64,000 nt of DNA, taken from positions 4,650,001 to 4,714,000 of the forward strand of contig OZ252214.1 of assembly GCA_965248935.1 (NCBI GenBank). The letters run 5' to 3'. The notes beneath the pieces were generated by a model, which saw only the letters and a list, made by a program, of their open reading frames with translations, made no database searches and was not told where the DNA came from. This document shows positions 1 through 13,600 of this stretch, piece by piece (positions within the stretch are counted from its first letter, which is position 1; every line of letters starts with the position of its first letter). The translations under genes and the position numbers were made by a program. This stretch comes from G032773895 sp965248935. GTDB taxonomy: Bacteria > Pseudomonadota > Gammaproteobacteria > Pseudomonadales > Cellvibrionaceae.

Positions 1-188
1 TGCGGCAAAATGCTGTACTTGATTACTTCCATCTTGAAATTCTTTCTTGAAGCCGCTGTCATTAAAAATTGTTCTTCCTACTTGGGTTCCATCTGAACCT
101 GGCATACTGAACTATTTTTAACCTGTTCTGCTTGTTGTGAAGCATAAACTCTAATAAAGCTTCGCTTCACAGCTTTTGTAAGTGCCAT
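1..188 (-). pseudogene. Frameshifted or partial gene of unknown function, running off the left edge
   Basis: A minus-strand ATG at 186-188 follows a strong GGAGG ribosome binding site and opens a 36-codon frame starting MALTKAVKRSFIRVYASQQ, which stops at 78-80. From about position 110 another frame stays open to the window edge and encodes MPGSDGTQVGRTIFNDSG, continuing with a GSNQVQHFAA segment. The strong start joined to a good-looking continuation in another frame suggests a single-base indel in one original gene. The alternative is two overlapping small ORFs. I do not recognise the family. It lies in an array of minus-strand accessory genes like those at the right end of the window. Confidence 0.5.
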
Positions 189-212
189 TTTATTTCCTCC
201 ATAAATAGCCCT

Positions 213-268
213 AACCCGGCTGTAGAAAAATTAACTTAACCATACAAATATTTTCTAGCCGCTGGGTT
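213..268. repeat. Imperfect inverted repeat upstream of the left-edge gene
   Basis: The arm AACCCGGCTGTAGAAAA (213-229) pairs with TTTTCTAGCCGCTGGGTT (251-268) apart from small bulges, with an AT-rich loop between. The first arm with its flank (211-231) matches 60477-60497 at 19 of 21 bases. Extrahelical bases in a long imperfect hairpin ending near GTTAG on the minus strand are features of attC recombination sites, but the conserved boxes are incomplete, so this remains a resemblance. Confidence 0.4.
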
Positions 269-292
269 TCAATTGGTTTTCGATAACAATCA

Positions 293-397
293 ATATTAAC
301 CGTGCCTTTTGGCTATACAAGCTAATTTACCCAATATCGGCTTAAAGTCAATGGTATAAGCCTTTGTTCGGCTTATATGACGTATAAGTTCACATCT
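293..397. repeat. Dispersed repeat family 2, left copy
   Basis: This stretch matches 62619-62745 at the other end of the window, interrupted by two or three indels. Both copies contain a TTTTGGCTATACAAGCT block, a TCAATGGTATAAGC block and a TTGTTCGGCTTAT block. Within it, TATAAGCC and GGCTTATA (355-377) form a perfect 8-bp stem; the other copy keeps a shorter stem at the same place although the sequence has changed. I found no coding function in this copy. Confidence 0.65.
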
Positions 398-510
398 CCA
401 TAGTCGCCAGAGCTATTCTATATTGTGCATAATACAGCAGATCATCCACTGACCGCTTATTTCGCTTTTCCTCGTAACGTCAGCTTGCCACACAATACGC
501 CAGTTTGAAT

Positions 511-560
511 AACGATTATACGGATCAATGGCGGCTCCACGCTATTTATCCTTATTCGTT
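511..560. repeat. Dispersed repeat family 1, copy A (attC-like hairpin)
   Basis: The core CGGATCAATGGCGG followed by TATTTATCCTTATT recurs at 60935-60989 and 63859-63905. The outer arms AACGATTATACGGAT and ATCCTTATTCGTT can pair with bulges. Compared with copy B, the fourth base of both arms has changed together (AACG/CGTT here, AACA/TGTT there), which supports a real folded structure. On the minus strand it begins ATTTAAC, matching the RYYYAAC box of attC sites. It overlaps the 3' end of the adjacent 80-codon gene. Confidence 0.6.
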
Positions 561-784
561 AAATACCGAACGAATTCTATTGGCGTCAAATCGTCGTTTT
601 CGATTTCCAGGGCATATAATTCCTCCACAACTTCTTCACGTAATTTCCTATTGAGTTCAGGATTAAGCTCCCGAATCGGATCTACACCGTCCGGGGCATA
701 TGGTGAAACCAGCCCCAATTTTTCATGAGATTCAAGGTTTCTTTCACCGTAAGTTTTTAACATTTCTATAATTTTCCGAAACAT
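542..784 (-). CDS. Small acidic protein of unknown function
   Basis: An 80-residue soluble, highly charged protein starting MFRKIIEMLKTYGERN. It has no membrane segment and no motif I recognise. Upstream of the ATG there is only a weak GAG-like ribosome site, so the start could be different or the gene may be a 5'-truncated remnant. Its last five codons (TNKDK) and stop lie inside repeat copy A, as happens when a cassette gene runs into its recombination site. Orientation matches the minus-strand gene array at the right end of the window. Confidence 0.5.
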   Translation of the reverse strand: MFRKIIEMLKTYGERNLESHEKLGLVSPYAPDGVDPIRELNPELNRKLREEVVEELYALEIENDDLTPIEFVRYLTNKDK

Positions 785-1684
785 TTCTCGGGATCTTTTG
801 ATTTAACGCTGTTGTATGGAGCATTTATTGTGCAGTGGAGTTTTGAGGTAAAGCGGCGAAACCACCTTAAAATGGAGTGAAGCAAAAAATATCCTTATTT
901 GATAGAAATAATAAAGGTCAATGATTTTAATATCTTTAATAGCGTTCGACAATATGGACGGTTTTTCGCCTTGGAATATTACCTTATCGGGTTAAATTCA
1001 TAAGAGTGTTTTAAACTGAAATTGGCGAACGTTTTATGTATCGAATTAAGTATCCTTAATTTTTCAATTAATTAACGGGCTTATATAATTATTTTTAAAC
1101 CTACCTTTTTAAAAAAGGCGTATAAACGAGCTATTTGTCATTCATTTTGGAATATTTTTTTACTATCTATGCTATGTGTATTGACTCTGGTGAGCATGGG
1201 AAAAAGATATCAAATTGGCGCTTGCTTTCCTCTTATCTAAACTTGATAATTGCACCTCAAATATTTTGGTACTTTCTTCGTAGTCAAACAGTGTAGGTCC
1301 ATAAAATGGATAAAAAAAATACACCACTCGCAAATAAAGTTAAACTTAACTTCACGTATGTAAAATTCAAAATTTCTTTAATATTCACGAAAATTAATTT
1401 ACATAATACAAGTCTGAACCATTTGTTATTTTTAACAAAATAACTACTCAATAAAAACAAACCTTAATATAACTCTATTTTATTAAATGGAGGCAGGGAG
1501 AGTGTGCAGTGATTTTGTTGGTAATGGGCTTGAATATAGTTATTTCTGATAAATTGTATAGTGTAAATCTCTAATCTCTAATCTCTATTTGTCGGGCACA
1601 AAAATTACCAGACGCTATCTAATCACGAGACTAATCGCAAATTTAAACGTTTGTACCAAAAAAGGCTTGGGAGCGAAAAAATAT
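785..1684 (+). promoter_or_regulatory. AT-rich gene-free leader upstream of the NRPS operon
   Basis: About 900 bases with no convincing gene. It should contain the promoter for the 52 kb operon. Candidate elements are an inverted repeat TTTGTTA / TAACAAA at 1422-1439 and a -10-like TATAAC at 1468-1473 without a good -35. A GGAGG at 1488-1492 precedes only a 15-codon GTG frame (1502), possibly a leader peptide or chance. A CTCTAAT heptamer is tandemly repeated around 1568-1588. I see no convincing Fur box. Confidence 0.35.
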
Positions 1685-4600
1685 ATGAAGGGCAAGAACG
1701 GATCAACTAACGAGAATCCTGTATTAAAGGAACTAAACCTTGGCTTTTTTCACAACAAAGAAACGAGTATAGCCTTCGAAAACCAACCGGCTCAAGGTGA
1801 TTTGTTTCCCCTTCATACGGCCCAAGAAAATGTATATTTTGAACAAGTATTGTTGCCTGAAAGTGCGCTTTATAATATAGGCTGGCATCAGCTTATAGAG
1901 GGAGAATTAAAGCGCGATTGTTTTATGGAAACTTGGCGCCTACTCTATCAGCATGTAGATGTACTTCGGTTGATTGTCGTAAATGACGATAGCGGATACC
2001 CGCAGCAGTGTATACAAAACCCAAGTCACTCCTCTTTGCAAATTGGGTTTCTAGATGCTTCACAGCAAGAAAACCCTCACAATTTTGCATCAGAATGGAT
2101 GCACAAACAGTTAACTATTCCTGTGGATTATTTGAATACACATTTATCCTCAGTTGTTCTTATCCAGGTCGCTGAAAAACAACACTTTCTCTATATTCAA
2201 TTTCATCATTTGGCTATTGACGGAATTGGGCTCTATCGTCTTTTTGAATTCTTTCATAAGCTGTATAACTGTTTGTGCGACGGGAAACCGATTTCATGGC
2301 TTGAAAAAATACCTTCATTCAAAATAGAAGTTGAGAAATCTCGTGATTATCTTAAATCCCGTCGATATACAAGTGATGAGTTATATTGGAAGCGTTTTTT
2401 TCAAGAGAATAAGGTAACTCGATTAACGCCTTTCTACAAAGACTCGCGGAGTAGCATACATACAATAGAACTGCCTAGCTCGCTAGAAATGTTACTTCGT
2501 GATTTTTGCGAGCAGAGCAAAGTTAGTCCACTGGCAACTTTGATGACAGTTGTAAGTATTTATTTTCGAGCCACGCTAGGCGACAATAATATTGTATTGG
2601 GCACCGCTGTGCATGGAAGGCAAGGGAAAAAAGCAATGCGCATTGTTGGTATGCATTCGAATGTTATTCCCGTCGCCTGCAATATTATAGATAAAAGTGT
2701 TATGGATGAAAGTGATTTCACTACACAAGTAAAAAATATAAGTAAAGGTATTCTGGCAAGCCTGAGACATAGCCGTTTTCCTACCAGTCATATTGCTAGA
2801 TTAGAAAAAAATAACGGTCAGCAATTATCAGATATTCAAGTTTTATATGATCTGTTTTTGAATAGTGAAAGTTCCGATTATAATGGAATAAAAACAACTC
2901 ATCTGCATAATCAATTTGAAAACCAGCCTTTACAGGTACGGTTACAGGACTATCAAGTCAATTCAAAGTTAATGTTGAGAGTAACCTATATGCGTTGCTA
3001 CTTTAACCAAGAAGAAATTGGTCTGTTTAGCGAACGAATAATTAAACTTCTGCAATCTGCATTACAAAAACCTAAAACTAGAGTTGATAAGCTGCCTTGC
3101 TTACTGGTTAGCGAACATCAAATACTGCTCAACCAGCCTCCGCAAAAAAGTCTTCAATGTAAAAAAAGTCAAACGATTCACCGTATATTCGAAGAGACGG
3201 TTAAGCGTACTCCCGATAACATCGCATTGATATCTGATTGCGCAAGTCTGACTTATGCAAAGTTAAACCAGCGGGCCAATCAGCTAGCGCATTTTATTCG
3301 AGAGAGTTATCAAAAGCAGCATCAGCGGGAAATTAAACCAGATACACTTATTGCGCTCTATTTTGAACGTGGTTTTGATATGGTAGTAAGCATATTGGCT
3401 GTTCTCAAAGCAGGGGGAGCCTATGTGCCAATTGATCAGGCCACACCAAAAGAACGAGTCCAATTTATTTTAGATGATACCCAATCGTACATTTTGTTGA
3501 CAAATTCCGCATCGAAAAAGGATATTTATTCATGGCTGGAAGAAATACGTATACCAACTCATTGTGTACTTATTGATGAAATCATCTCTCTAACTCAATA
3601 CCCAACAGATAATCTGGAACCTGTAAGCAGTGGGAATGATTTAGCCTACGTTATCTACACTTCTGGTACGACTGGAAAACCTAAAGGTGTATTGCAACTA
3701 CATAAAAACGTAGAACGTCTTTTTCAGAATACCCAACCGAATTTTGGTTTTAACGAGCAGGACCTCTGGGTACTCTATCACTCCTATTCCTTTGATTTTA
3801 GTGTTTGGGAATTGTGGGGGGCACTTTTTTACGGTGGGCGCCTTCTAATACCCAATATCGAGGATATTAGAGATTTCCCCAAATTTGTTCAAATTTGCTC
3901 AGACTATAATGTCACTGTTTTAAATCAAACGCCCAACGCATTTTATGCCTTTGCCGAAGAGGCCACCAAAGAAAAGATGGAGCTGCCTAACCTTAGATAC
4001 ATAATATTCGGTGGAGATGCACTCGCATTACCCAAAGTGAAAAAGTGGTGGGACTGTTATGGTGATCTGCAACCCCAGCTAATAAATATGTATGGGATAA
4101 CAGAAACAACCGTACACGTTACCTATAAACCACTCAATCTTAAGGATGCAAATCACGAACTTGCATCAAATATAGGGGCCCCTGTAGCAGATATGCAGGT
4201 CTATATATTAGACGATAAAATGCAGCTTCTACCAAAGGGTGTACTAGGTGAGATGTATATTGGTGGTGCGGGCCTAGCGAGAGGTTATTTAAACCGCCCA
4301 GAATTGACCACCAAACGATTTGTTAAGAATATATTTCACCCTAACAGGGCAGATGAACGTTTGTATAAAACAGGGGATTTGGCACGCTGGCTTTCCAACG
4401 GTAACCTGGAATATTGGGGACGGAATGATTTACAAGTAAAAATTCGAGGCTATCGAATTGAGTTGGGTGAAATCGAAGCCGCACTTTGTGAGCAACTAGA
4501 TATAGAACAGGCTGTGGTTATATGCGAAGAAGATAATGATAATAAATCCTTACATGCTTATATTGTCACTAGTAATTTATTACCAATAGATAAGGATACG

Positions 4601-7600
4601 TTAAGGCAATCACTATCAAATTCCCTACCTGAATATATGCTGCCTGCCAGCTTTACCTGTATCGATTCGATCCCCCTTACAAATAATGGAAAATTAGATA
4701 AAGCGGCATTACCACTTCCAAATATTATTGAAAACGAAGTTCATGTGGCTCCACGGTCAGAATTAGAAATTGACCTTTGCGCTTTGTGGAAAGACATTCT
4801 TGGGTTGAAGTCACTTGGGATAAATGATGACTTTTTCCGCGTTGGTGGAAATTCTATATTGGCGATTCGTTTGGTCAATCAAACAAACATGACTTTTCAT
4901 TCTCAAATAACTGTACGGGATATCTTTACTCTAAAAACGATAGAGAAGTGTTCCTCGTTAATTGAAAAATCCCAAGGTAAGTTTGCATATAGAGACTGCT
5001 TAATCACCGCCAAAAATACAGATCATCAAAATGATCCATTCCCGCTGACCAATGTTCAACAAGCCTATTTATATGGTCGTATGGGTAATTTTGAAATGGG
5101 AAATATATCTACCCATCTTTATACCGAATATGTATTTGATTCACTGGACGAAGAAAAAATCGAACAATGTATCAATAGACTTATTCAACAACATCCCTCT
5201 CTTAGAAGCGTATTTTCAGAGGATAGCCAGCGAGTTTTATCTTCTGTGGAATATTACCGTATTAGACGATTCGACGATATTGAAAAAGAAAGCCTAACTC
5301 GTATTCGTGAAGAATTGTCGCATAAAACCTATGATATTTCGAAATTTCCTCTATTTGATTTTGTGATAAGCCACTCTCAAGCGCGCACTTATTTACATCT
5401 GAGTATTGATGCACTCCTTATGGATGGCAGCAGTTTAGACGTTTTTTTAAAGGAGCTTATTCAACTTTATAATAGTGATGATATACAATCTGAAGTTTTA
5501 CCGGATTTGTCGTTGACCTTTCGAGATTACGTATTGCAACACCAAGAGATCCGGTCTAGTCATTTATTTGAGGAATCTAAAGATTACTGGCTAGCCAAAC
5601 TGGATCAGTATAATTTTGATGCGCCGCTTCCAATGGTGAAAAAACCAGAAGATATAGCACAACCGAAATTTAAACGTATAAGCAAATTAATTCCCGCGTC
5701 AACATGGCAAAAAATAGAAAACAAGGCTAAATATTACAGGGTCAGCCCAACAAGTATCGTACTTTATGCCTACGGTTTGGTCTTGTCTAAATGGAGTGGT
5801 AAATCTTCGCTTTGTATCAATTTGACCTTGTTCAACCGACTTCCTTTACACGAAAAAATAAACGAACTGGTAGGAGATTTTACGGTACTGGAATTGTTTA
5901 ATTATCGCAAAGGGAGTTCAGAGTCCATTAGAGAAAATATAAAAAATATTCACTCAGCACTATGGGCCGACATTGAGCATAATTTATTTGACGGTATCGA
6001 TTTTCAACGACTTATTCGCAAGGAACTTAATTTCCGCCAGGACAAAATATTATCTCCCATAGTATTAACCAGTGTGCTTGGTGATAAGGTTGAGCGAATA
6101 TCAAATATTAAAGGGTATCTTGGGCAAGGCTATTCTATTACACAAACATCACAAGTCTTTCTTGATAACAAAGCGTATGAAACAGAAGAGGGTTTTGTTG
6201 CAGAGTGGGATTATGTCGAACAACTTTTTTGTTCCGATACTATAAAGGAAATGCACAGTAATTATTGTACGGTTATTGAAAAACTTGCGCAAATCGAATG
6301 GACTCAAAATCCACCAGAAATTAGTTTATCGCTAAAAGATACACAGCAGATCGAACGTGCAAATAGTGCAAAGCGTCCAGATGTTCAACTAAATTTAGTT
6401 GATATTTGTTATTCAAGTATGCGAAATAATACCGCTGGCACGGCGGTAATTGATACCAATGGGGAATATTCGTATCAGTCACTATATTGTTTCACTAATC
6501 GTATAGCACATTTTCTTTACCGTGGAGAAAGTAAACGTAATACATTGATCGGGGTATTAAGCGAAAAATCTATGCCTCAATTAAGTGCCTGCCTGGGGAT
6601 AATGCGCTCGGGGGCGGCATATTTACCTCTTCATATTGACTGGCCCCTAGGTCGAATTAACGAGGTATTGTGCGAGGGAAAGGTCAGTCAAGTAATGGTT
6701 TCACGCGCGCAATATAAGAATTTAATAGAAAATAGTCGCATACAAAAACATTATTCCTGGCATATTATTGAATCCCTAATTGAAGATTCTACGCTTTCAG
6801 ATTCCGAGAATTCTTTACCGCAACCGGGTTTAGATGATATTGCCTACGTTATATTTACCTCTGGAAGTACGGGAAAACCTAAAGGGGTCACTATTTCACA
6901 CAGCGGGGCAGTAAATACGCTGCTGTCCATCAACGAACGCTTTAATGTAAAAGCTACAGACAAGGTACTGGCTCTCTCTGAACTAAGTTTTGATTTATCT
7001 GTTTATGATCTTTTTGGCGTACTAGCTGCCGGCGGCACTATTGTTTTCCCAGATCAAGACAAAACAAAAGACCCAGAACACTGGTACAGTTTGATCGCTA
7101 AGTACGATATTAGTATTTGGAATACAGTTCCACAGTTGATGCAACTTTTAGTGGATTTTATCGAGACCGCATCGTATACAAAAGAGGGGGATAGTGAAAA
7201 TAATAGAACGGAAGTAGCACCTGATTCTATCGATTCCCTACGCATAATCTTAATGAGTGGTGATTGGATTCCCTTATCACTACCGGATAGAATCAAGCTG
7301 CTTGCCCCCAATGCCACTGTAATGAGTCTAGGTGGCGCTACCGAGGGAAGTATATGGTCTATCTGGTATGAAATAGAGCAGACAGATTCTTCATGGAAAT
7401 CCATCCCCTATGGGCAGGCGATGCCCAATCAAAAGATGTATGTTGTCGATAACCAGTTAAATCATTCACCTATTGGCGTAATAGGTGAAATCGTTATTGG
7501 TGGCGTCGGTATTGCGTTGAATTATTGGAACGATAAAGAAAAAACATGTGCCAGTTTTATCGAACACCCAACTTTAGGACGCATATACAAAACCGGAGAT

Positions 7601-10600
7601 CTAGGGCGATGGAACAAAGCAGGGTACATTGAATTTGAAGGCAGAAAAGATAGCCAAGTAAAAATAAATGGTTATCGAGTTGAGCTGGGAGAAATAGAAA
7701 ATATACTGCTTTCATTCCCTGGTATTCGACAAGCTGCGGTTCTTATACAGCAGCAAAAGAATAAAAATGACCTAGTCGCATATGTCGTTCTCGAAATACA
7801 AGGGCGCACAGAAAAGGCAAGTATTGAACAGAATATTAGAGAGTATCTGACTGAATATTTGCCCGAATATATGTTACCTCGTGCTTTCTTAATTATAGAA
7901 TCTTTTCCTTTGACGGCTAATGGTAAGCTCAATCTTAGCGCATTGCCTGTAGTTGAAATCAATATGGATAACCACTATAACGCGCCCAGTAGTGATATGG
8001 AAAAACGTCTATGTATCCTGTGGCAGGATGTTTTGAACGTAAAGCAAATTGGAATACACGATGATTTTTTCCGTATCGGTGGAGACTCTATTCTCGGTAT
8101 ACAACTTGTTTCACGCCTGCGACAGCAGGGCATTAGCATTAAAGTCAAAGATCTCTTTGAATGTTCGACTATCTCAAAATTAAGTAGAGTTTTGTCTAAG
8201 GCAGAAATAACGTCTACCAAGGAATCTTCGGAGCAGGGTAACCTACACGGCGAATTTGAGTTACTTCCGATACAACAATGGTTTTTTAAACAAGACATGC
8301 CAAAGCCCGACCATTGGAATCAGGCATTTATATTGAGTCTTCCTCAGGGAACCAGTACAAAAGATATTGAATCTGCACTGTCTAAGCTTACATATCATCA
8401 CGATATGTTACGCAGTCGATTTATTGATACGAAATCTGGTATTCGCCAGGAGTATCAACTTTATAGTAGTTCAAATAATTCACCATTACGAACACTAAAT
8501 ATTTCTGAAATGGGTATTCAGGAATTTGAAGCTATAGCCAGTACATGGCAGAACAACTTTGATATTTATGGTGGACATGTATGGACGGCAGTACATATTA
8601 TTGGTGACTTTGAGTCGGATATCGATGCTTTTAATATTGATGCTTCTGCCGTCTATTCTGACAATAGTTCTGACATCTATTCTAATAATAATTCTGGCGT
8701 GAATTCCAGTTTAAATAAAAGTGTTAATTCTCACCTGTTTTTCGCTTTTCACCATCTTATTATTGATACTGTTTCGTGGCGAATAATAATTGAAGACCTA
8801 AAAATACTTTTGTCAAAAGGCGTTGCGGAAAATAAAATAGAAAAAAAGAAAGAAGACCCGTCGTTCGAAGCCAGACAAATATCAAATTTCACATTGCCCA
8901 AAAAAACCAGCAGCTATCGTCAATGGGTTTCCGTTGTGCAGAAATATGCCAAGACTCATTCAGATGAAAGAAAATATTGGCAGGAAATTTTAGAGCATAA
9001 GCAAGTATTACCTAATAGGGAGAGGGAGCAGGAAAAACAACGGGTTGTCGAGCTGTCCTCAAAAACGACGAATCAATTGATTTATCACGCAAATAAAGGT
9101 TTCAATACAGAGGTCAACGATCTCCTACTGAGTGCAGTCAGTATCGCTTTGAGAAAAACCTTCTATCACTCTTCTTTTTTACTTACCTTGGAGGGCCATG
9201 GACGAGAAGTGATCGATGATACAGTGGACGTATCGAGAACGGTTGGCTGGTTCACCACTATGTATCCCGTATTATTAACCGCCTATGACCATTTAGAAGA
9301 AACCATAATTTATACTAAAGAAAATCTTAGGAAAATACCCAACAGAGGTTTAGGCTTCTCTGCCCTATATCAAGCTGGCTTATTACCTAATGTGGAACTG
9401 CCTCTTATCGGGTTTAACTATCTCGGAATTTTAGATAGAGAAAAGACAAAAGATAATGATGATAATGCATGGCAGATCACAACTGAGAACCTGGGTGAAC
9501 TAGCCGCTAAAGAGAATGCCGATAAACTTCTTTTGAATCTATATGGTGCAGTCAATAATGGATGCCTAAACTTTAAAATATTATCAAAACTATCAGCGGA
9601 GCAGACAGAAAAATTTGGCAATAATTTTAAATCAGCGCTAAATTCCGTTATATCGAGAGCATTAAAAGAAGGCTCTACAGGAGGCATTAATACACCAAGT
9701 GATTATTTGGTCGAACAATTGAGTGTAGAGAGACTTAAGGTTTTACAACGGCAATATAATCTTGAAGCCGTCTTTCCTGCAACGGGTTTACAGCAGGGTT
9801 TTATTTATCATCATCTTAGTCAGCCAAATGATGATGCTTATCGTGTGCAAATTCAAATGGACTATCACTATCCAATAAATGTCGAATTATATCGACAAGC
9901 ATGGTCATTGGCGACCTTGCGCTATCCCGCTTTGCGCATCGCATTTGACTGGGGCGAAAGCGTTATACAGCTTGTGACAAAAGAGGCAAGTATTGATGAT
10001 TGCAACTTTATTGTTCACGATTTGAGTCATCTTTCCCAGATATCCTGCGAACAGGAACTAAATCGAATATTACAGGATGATCGACACCAAGCCTTTGATT
10101 TTACAAAACCTGGATTGATACGTTTTACCTTGGTAAAACGATCAGATACACATTTTTCATTATTAAATACCATTCATCATATCGTTGCCGATGGCTGGAG
10201 TGGATCTTTACTATGGGACACAGTTCATAAATACTATGATGCCTTGACAAAAAATAATACTCCCAAAATAGAGGTGGATTCCGCCTATTTCCATTCTCAG
10301 GAATATTTCTATTCTCACCGAAAAGAGAGCGAAACTTATTGGAACACAGTGCGCGATCAGTGGCGTGAACCAAATGATATTTACGCCTTGTGTTCACGAG
10401 AAAATGCGGATCAGCGAGAAAAATTAAATTTGGGCTCTTCTGAAACAGGATACCAGCAGTTAGTGCAAGGTATGTGTTTCGATGGCGACGATTATACAGC
10501 AGCTAAGTTGATGTGCCGAGAGCAAGGAGTCACGTTAAATGTTGCGCTACAATTCGCGTGGCATAAGTTGTTGCAAATATTCACCCTGGATAAGTCAACC

Positions 10601-13600
10601 CTCGTTGGTACGATCGTTTCGGGGCGTGATATTCCTGTAGCGCAAGTTGAATCAAGTGTTGGTTTATATATCAATACACTTCCATTGCTTGTCGAATGGA
10701 GAGAAGATTTGGCTATACGAGATCAGATGCTCAGTATTCAAAAAAACATAGCTGAACTGAATAGTTACAGTGCAATGTCACTGGCCAAGTTACAAAATAG
10801 CAGTAACCGAATGTTCCACAGTTTATTTGCGTTTGAGAACTATCCCGAATCAGACAAAGCGTCAAGTAATGGTTCAAACGGTATTGGAAAAATAAGCGAT
10901 CATGCCGTTATTGTGAAAAGAATTGAAAAACACGATTATCCAATTGCTCTGGTTGCTTTCGAAAAAAATTCGGCATTGCATATAGAGTTTAAATATCAAG
11001 AAAACCATTTCTCACAAAGTGAAATCAAAGATCTACTAAAAAACCTTTCTCTTATTTTGCGATATATCAGCCAAAACCCAGAGAAAAAACACCGATTAAT
11101 ATCCTTGTCTGAAAAGACGATTGAACAATCGTACCAGTGGCTTTGGAATCAAGAAACACAGCGCTACCCCAATGTTACCTTGCTAAGTGGTATTCAGAAC
11201 TGTGCTGAAAAAAAATATAACAACATCGCAGTTATCACCACTACAAAAAAAACCACTTATAGAGAACTCAACGAATATCGTTTGCGTATTGCCGGGGCGC
11301 TGTTGCAAAGTTCAGCCACCAAAGGTGAGCTTATTGCTGTTTTATGTGAAAAGAACGAACTACAAATTGCCGCCTGCCTTGCAGTGATGAGTGCGGCCTG
11401 TGCCTATTTACCATTAAATATTGCTTGGCCAGAAGAACGTTTATTCAGTGTATTACAAGCCGGTGGCGTTAATCGAATACTTCTTTCTGCTGATCAATAT
11501 CAGCGTTTAAAAGATCAACCCTGGTTGAAAAAGTATCAATGGATTGTTTTACAAGAGCTAATCGATAGCCCAGAAAAGGAAAAGTCAAACTTTCAACTGC
11601 CGGATATATCCGTTAAAGATATCGCCTATGTGATTTTTACATCAGGTAGTACAGGTAAACCAAAGGGTGTTGTTATCTCCCACGAAGGAGCGATGAATAC
11701 AATTGAGGCTGTAAACCGACGCTTTGACGTTAATGCGGAGGATAGGATATTAGCCTTATCCGACTTAAGTTTTGATTTATCGGTATACGACTTATTTGGC
11801 ATGTTAGCGGTTGGGGGCTGTATCGTATTTCCCGAACAGTCGCGTATACAAGATCCCGCACACTGGATTGAAATGGTAGAAGCCCATCGTATAACCCTGT
11901 GGGATACCGTACCGCAACTGGCGCAATTGCTGATATTCGAATGTGATCAATGCGCTCATTTACTGCAATCTCTACGTGTGATCTTAATGAGTGGTGATTG
12001 GATTCCATTAAGCCTGCCCGCGCAGTTAAAAGCACAACTAAAACCTGAAGCTATCGTAATGAGTCTTGGAGGGGCTACAGAGGGAAGCATTTGGTCCATC
12101 TGGTTTCAGATAGAAAATGTTCAGCCTGAATGGCCAAGCATTCCCTATGGGTTAGCAATGCCAAATCAGCAAATGTGGGTTTTTGATGAATCAGGACAAC
12201 CTTGTCAACATGGCGTAACGGGTGAAATTCACATTGGAGGCTTGGGTGTTGCGAAAGGGTATTTTCATGATAGTCAACGAACAGAAGAACAATTTTTTAC
12301 TCACGAAATTTTAGGTGCCTTATATAAAACGGGTGATCTTGGTGCATGGAATACAAAAGGGTACATAGAATTTAGAGGTAGGAAAGATTTTCAAGTAAAA
12401 ATAAGAGGCTACCGAGTTGAGTTGGGTGAAATAGAAAATGCACTGACTAGTTTACCGGATGTAAAACAAGCGCTGGTTGTTGACCATGATCAAGATGGTA
12501 ATAAAACGCTATCTGCATACACAGTATCTCACTCAGGAGAAACGATTGATGAGGAATATTTAAGAGAATCTATTTCGACCAAACTTCCAGATTATATGCT
12601 ACCAAGCACCTTCACCTCACTGAAGGAAATTCCACTTAGTAGCAATGGAAAATTAGATAGAAATGCCTTGCCTGCACCTAGTTGTTCAACCAACGGGCAA
12701 TATGTTGCTGCTCGCTCTGAATTAGAAAAACAATTATATAATATATGGCTAAATATTCTGAACGTTAAACAAATTGGCATTCACGATAATTTTTTTCGTA
12801 TAGGCGGAGATTCAATACTCAGTATTCAAATGGTTTCGCAGATTCGACGATTGGGTTTGAATATTCAGATTAAAGATTTGTTTGGCTCCCCCACAATTGC
12901 AAAACTTGCGACTTACCTTGAAAATATCGACCGCGAAATACATACTAAAACAGAACAGGGAATACTAAATGGTAGTTTTGATTTATTGCCGGTACAGCAA
13001 TGGTTTATTGATCAAAATTGGGATGAACCGGATTATTGGAATCAGGCGTTTAAGGTGACAATTCCCGATAACATGGATGTGACGGATATCGAAACCGCGT
13101 TATTGAGTTTGGCGCAGCAGCATGATATTTTGCGTTGTTTATTTAAAAACGGAAAGCAAGAATACCTCGCCGATTACTCCGTAACTATGGCGCCATTACA
13201 AATTATAGATATAACAGAAATCAATAGCGCTACGCTGCATGAAAAACTCTCCAAACTACAAAGTAATTTTAATATGGAAGAGGGGCCCTTATGGTGTGTG
13301 GTCTACTTAAAGGCTTGTAACCCAGGGGAATCACAATTATTACTCAGTTTTCACCATTTGATTATCGACGCAGTATCCTGGAGAATTATTGCTGATAGTC
13401 TAAAAATTCTATTCAGCAATCAGGTTCCAGAAGAAAAAACCAGTAGTTACCGCCAGTGGGTAACTGCAATTCAAGGTTACGCGAAAAAAAATCAATACGA
13501 AATTCCCTATTGGAATGCGACAAGCCAAGCTTCAAATATTGCATCAGTAAAAAGCCCTTGTCCGCAGGAACCGATACATAAAACCAGAATTGAATGTACG

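Noticed and set aside
1241..1260. Fur-box-like sequence around TTGATAATTGC before the NRPS operon
   Set aside because: Too few matches to the 19-base consensus; metallophore regulation cannot be claimed from it.
1589..1684. TTG start adding 32 residues to NRPS1
   Set aside because: No ribosome site precedes it, only a CTCTAAT repeat, and the extension does not look like part of the C domain. The ATG at 1685 has GGGAG upstream.
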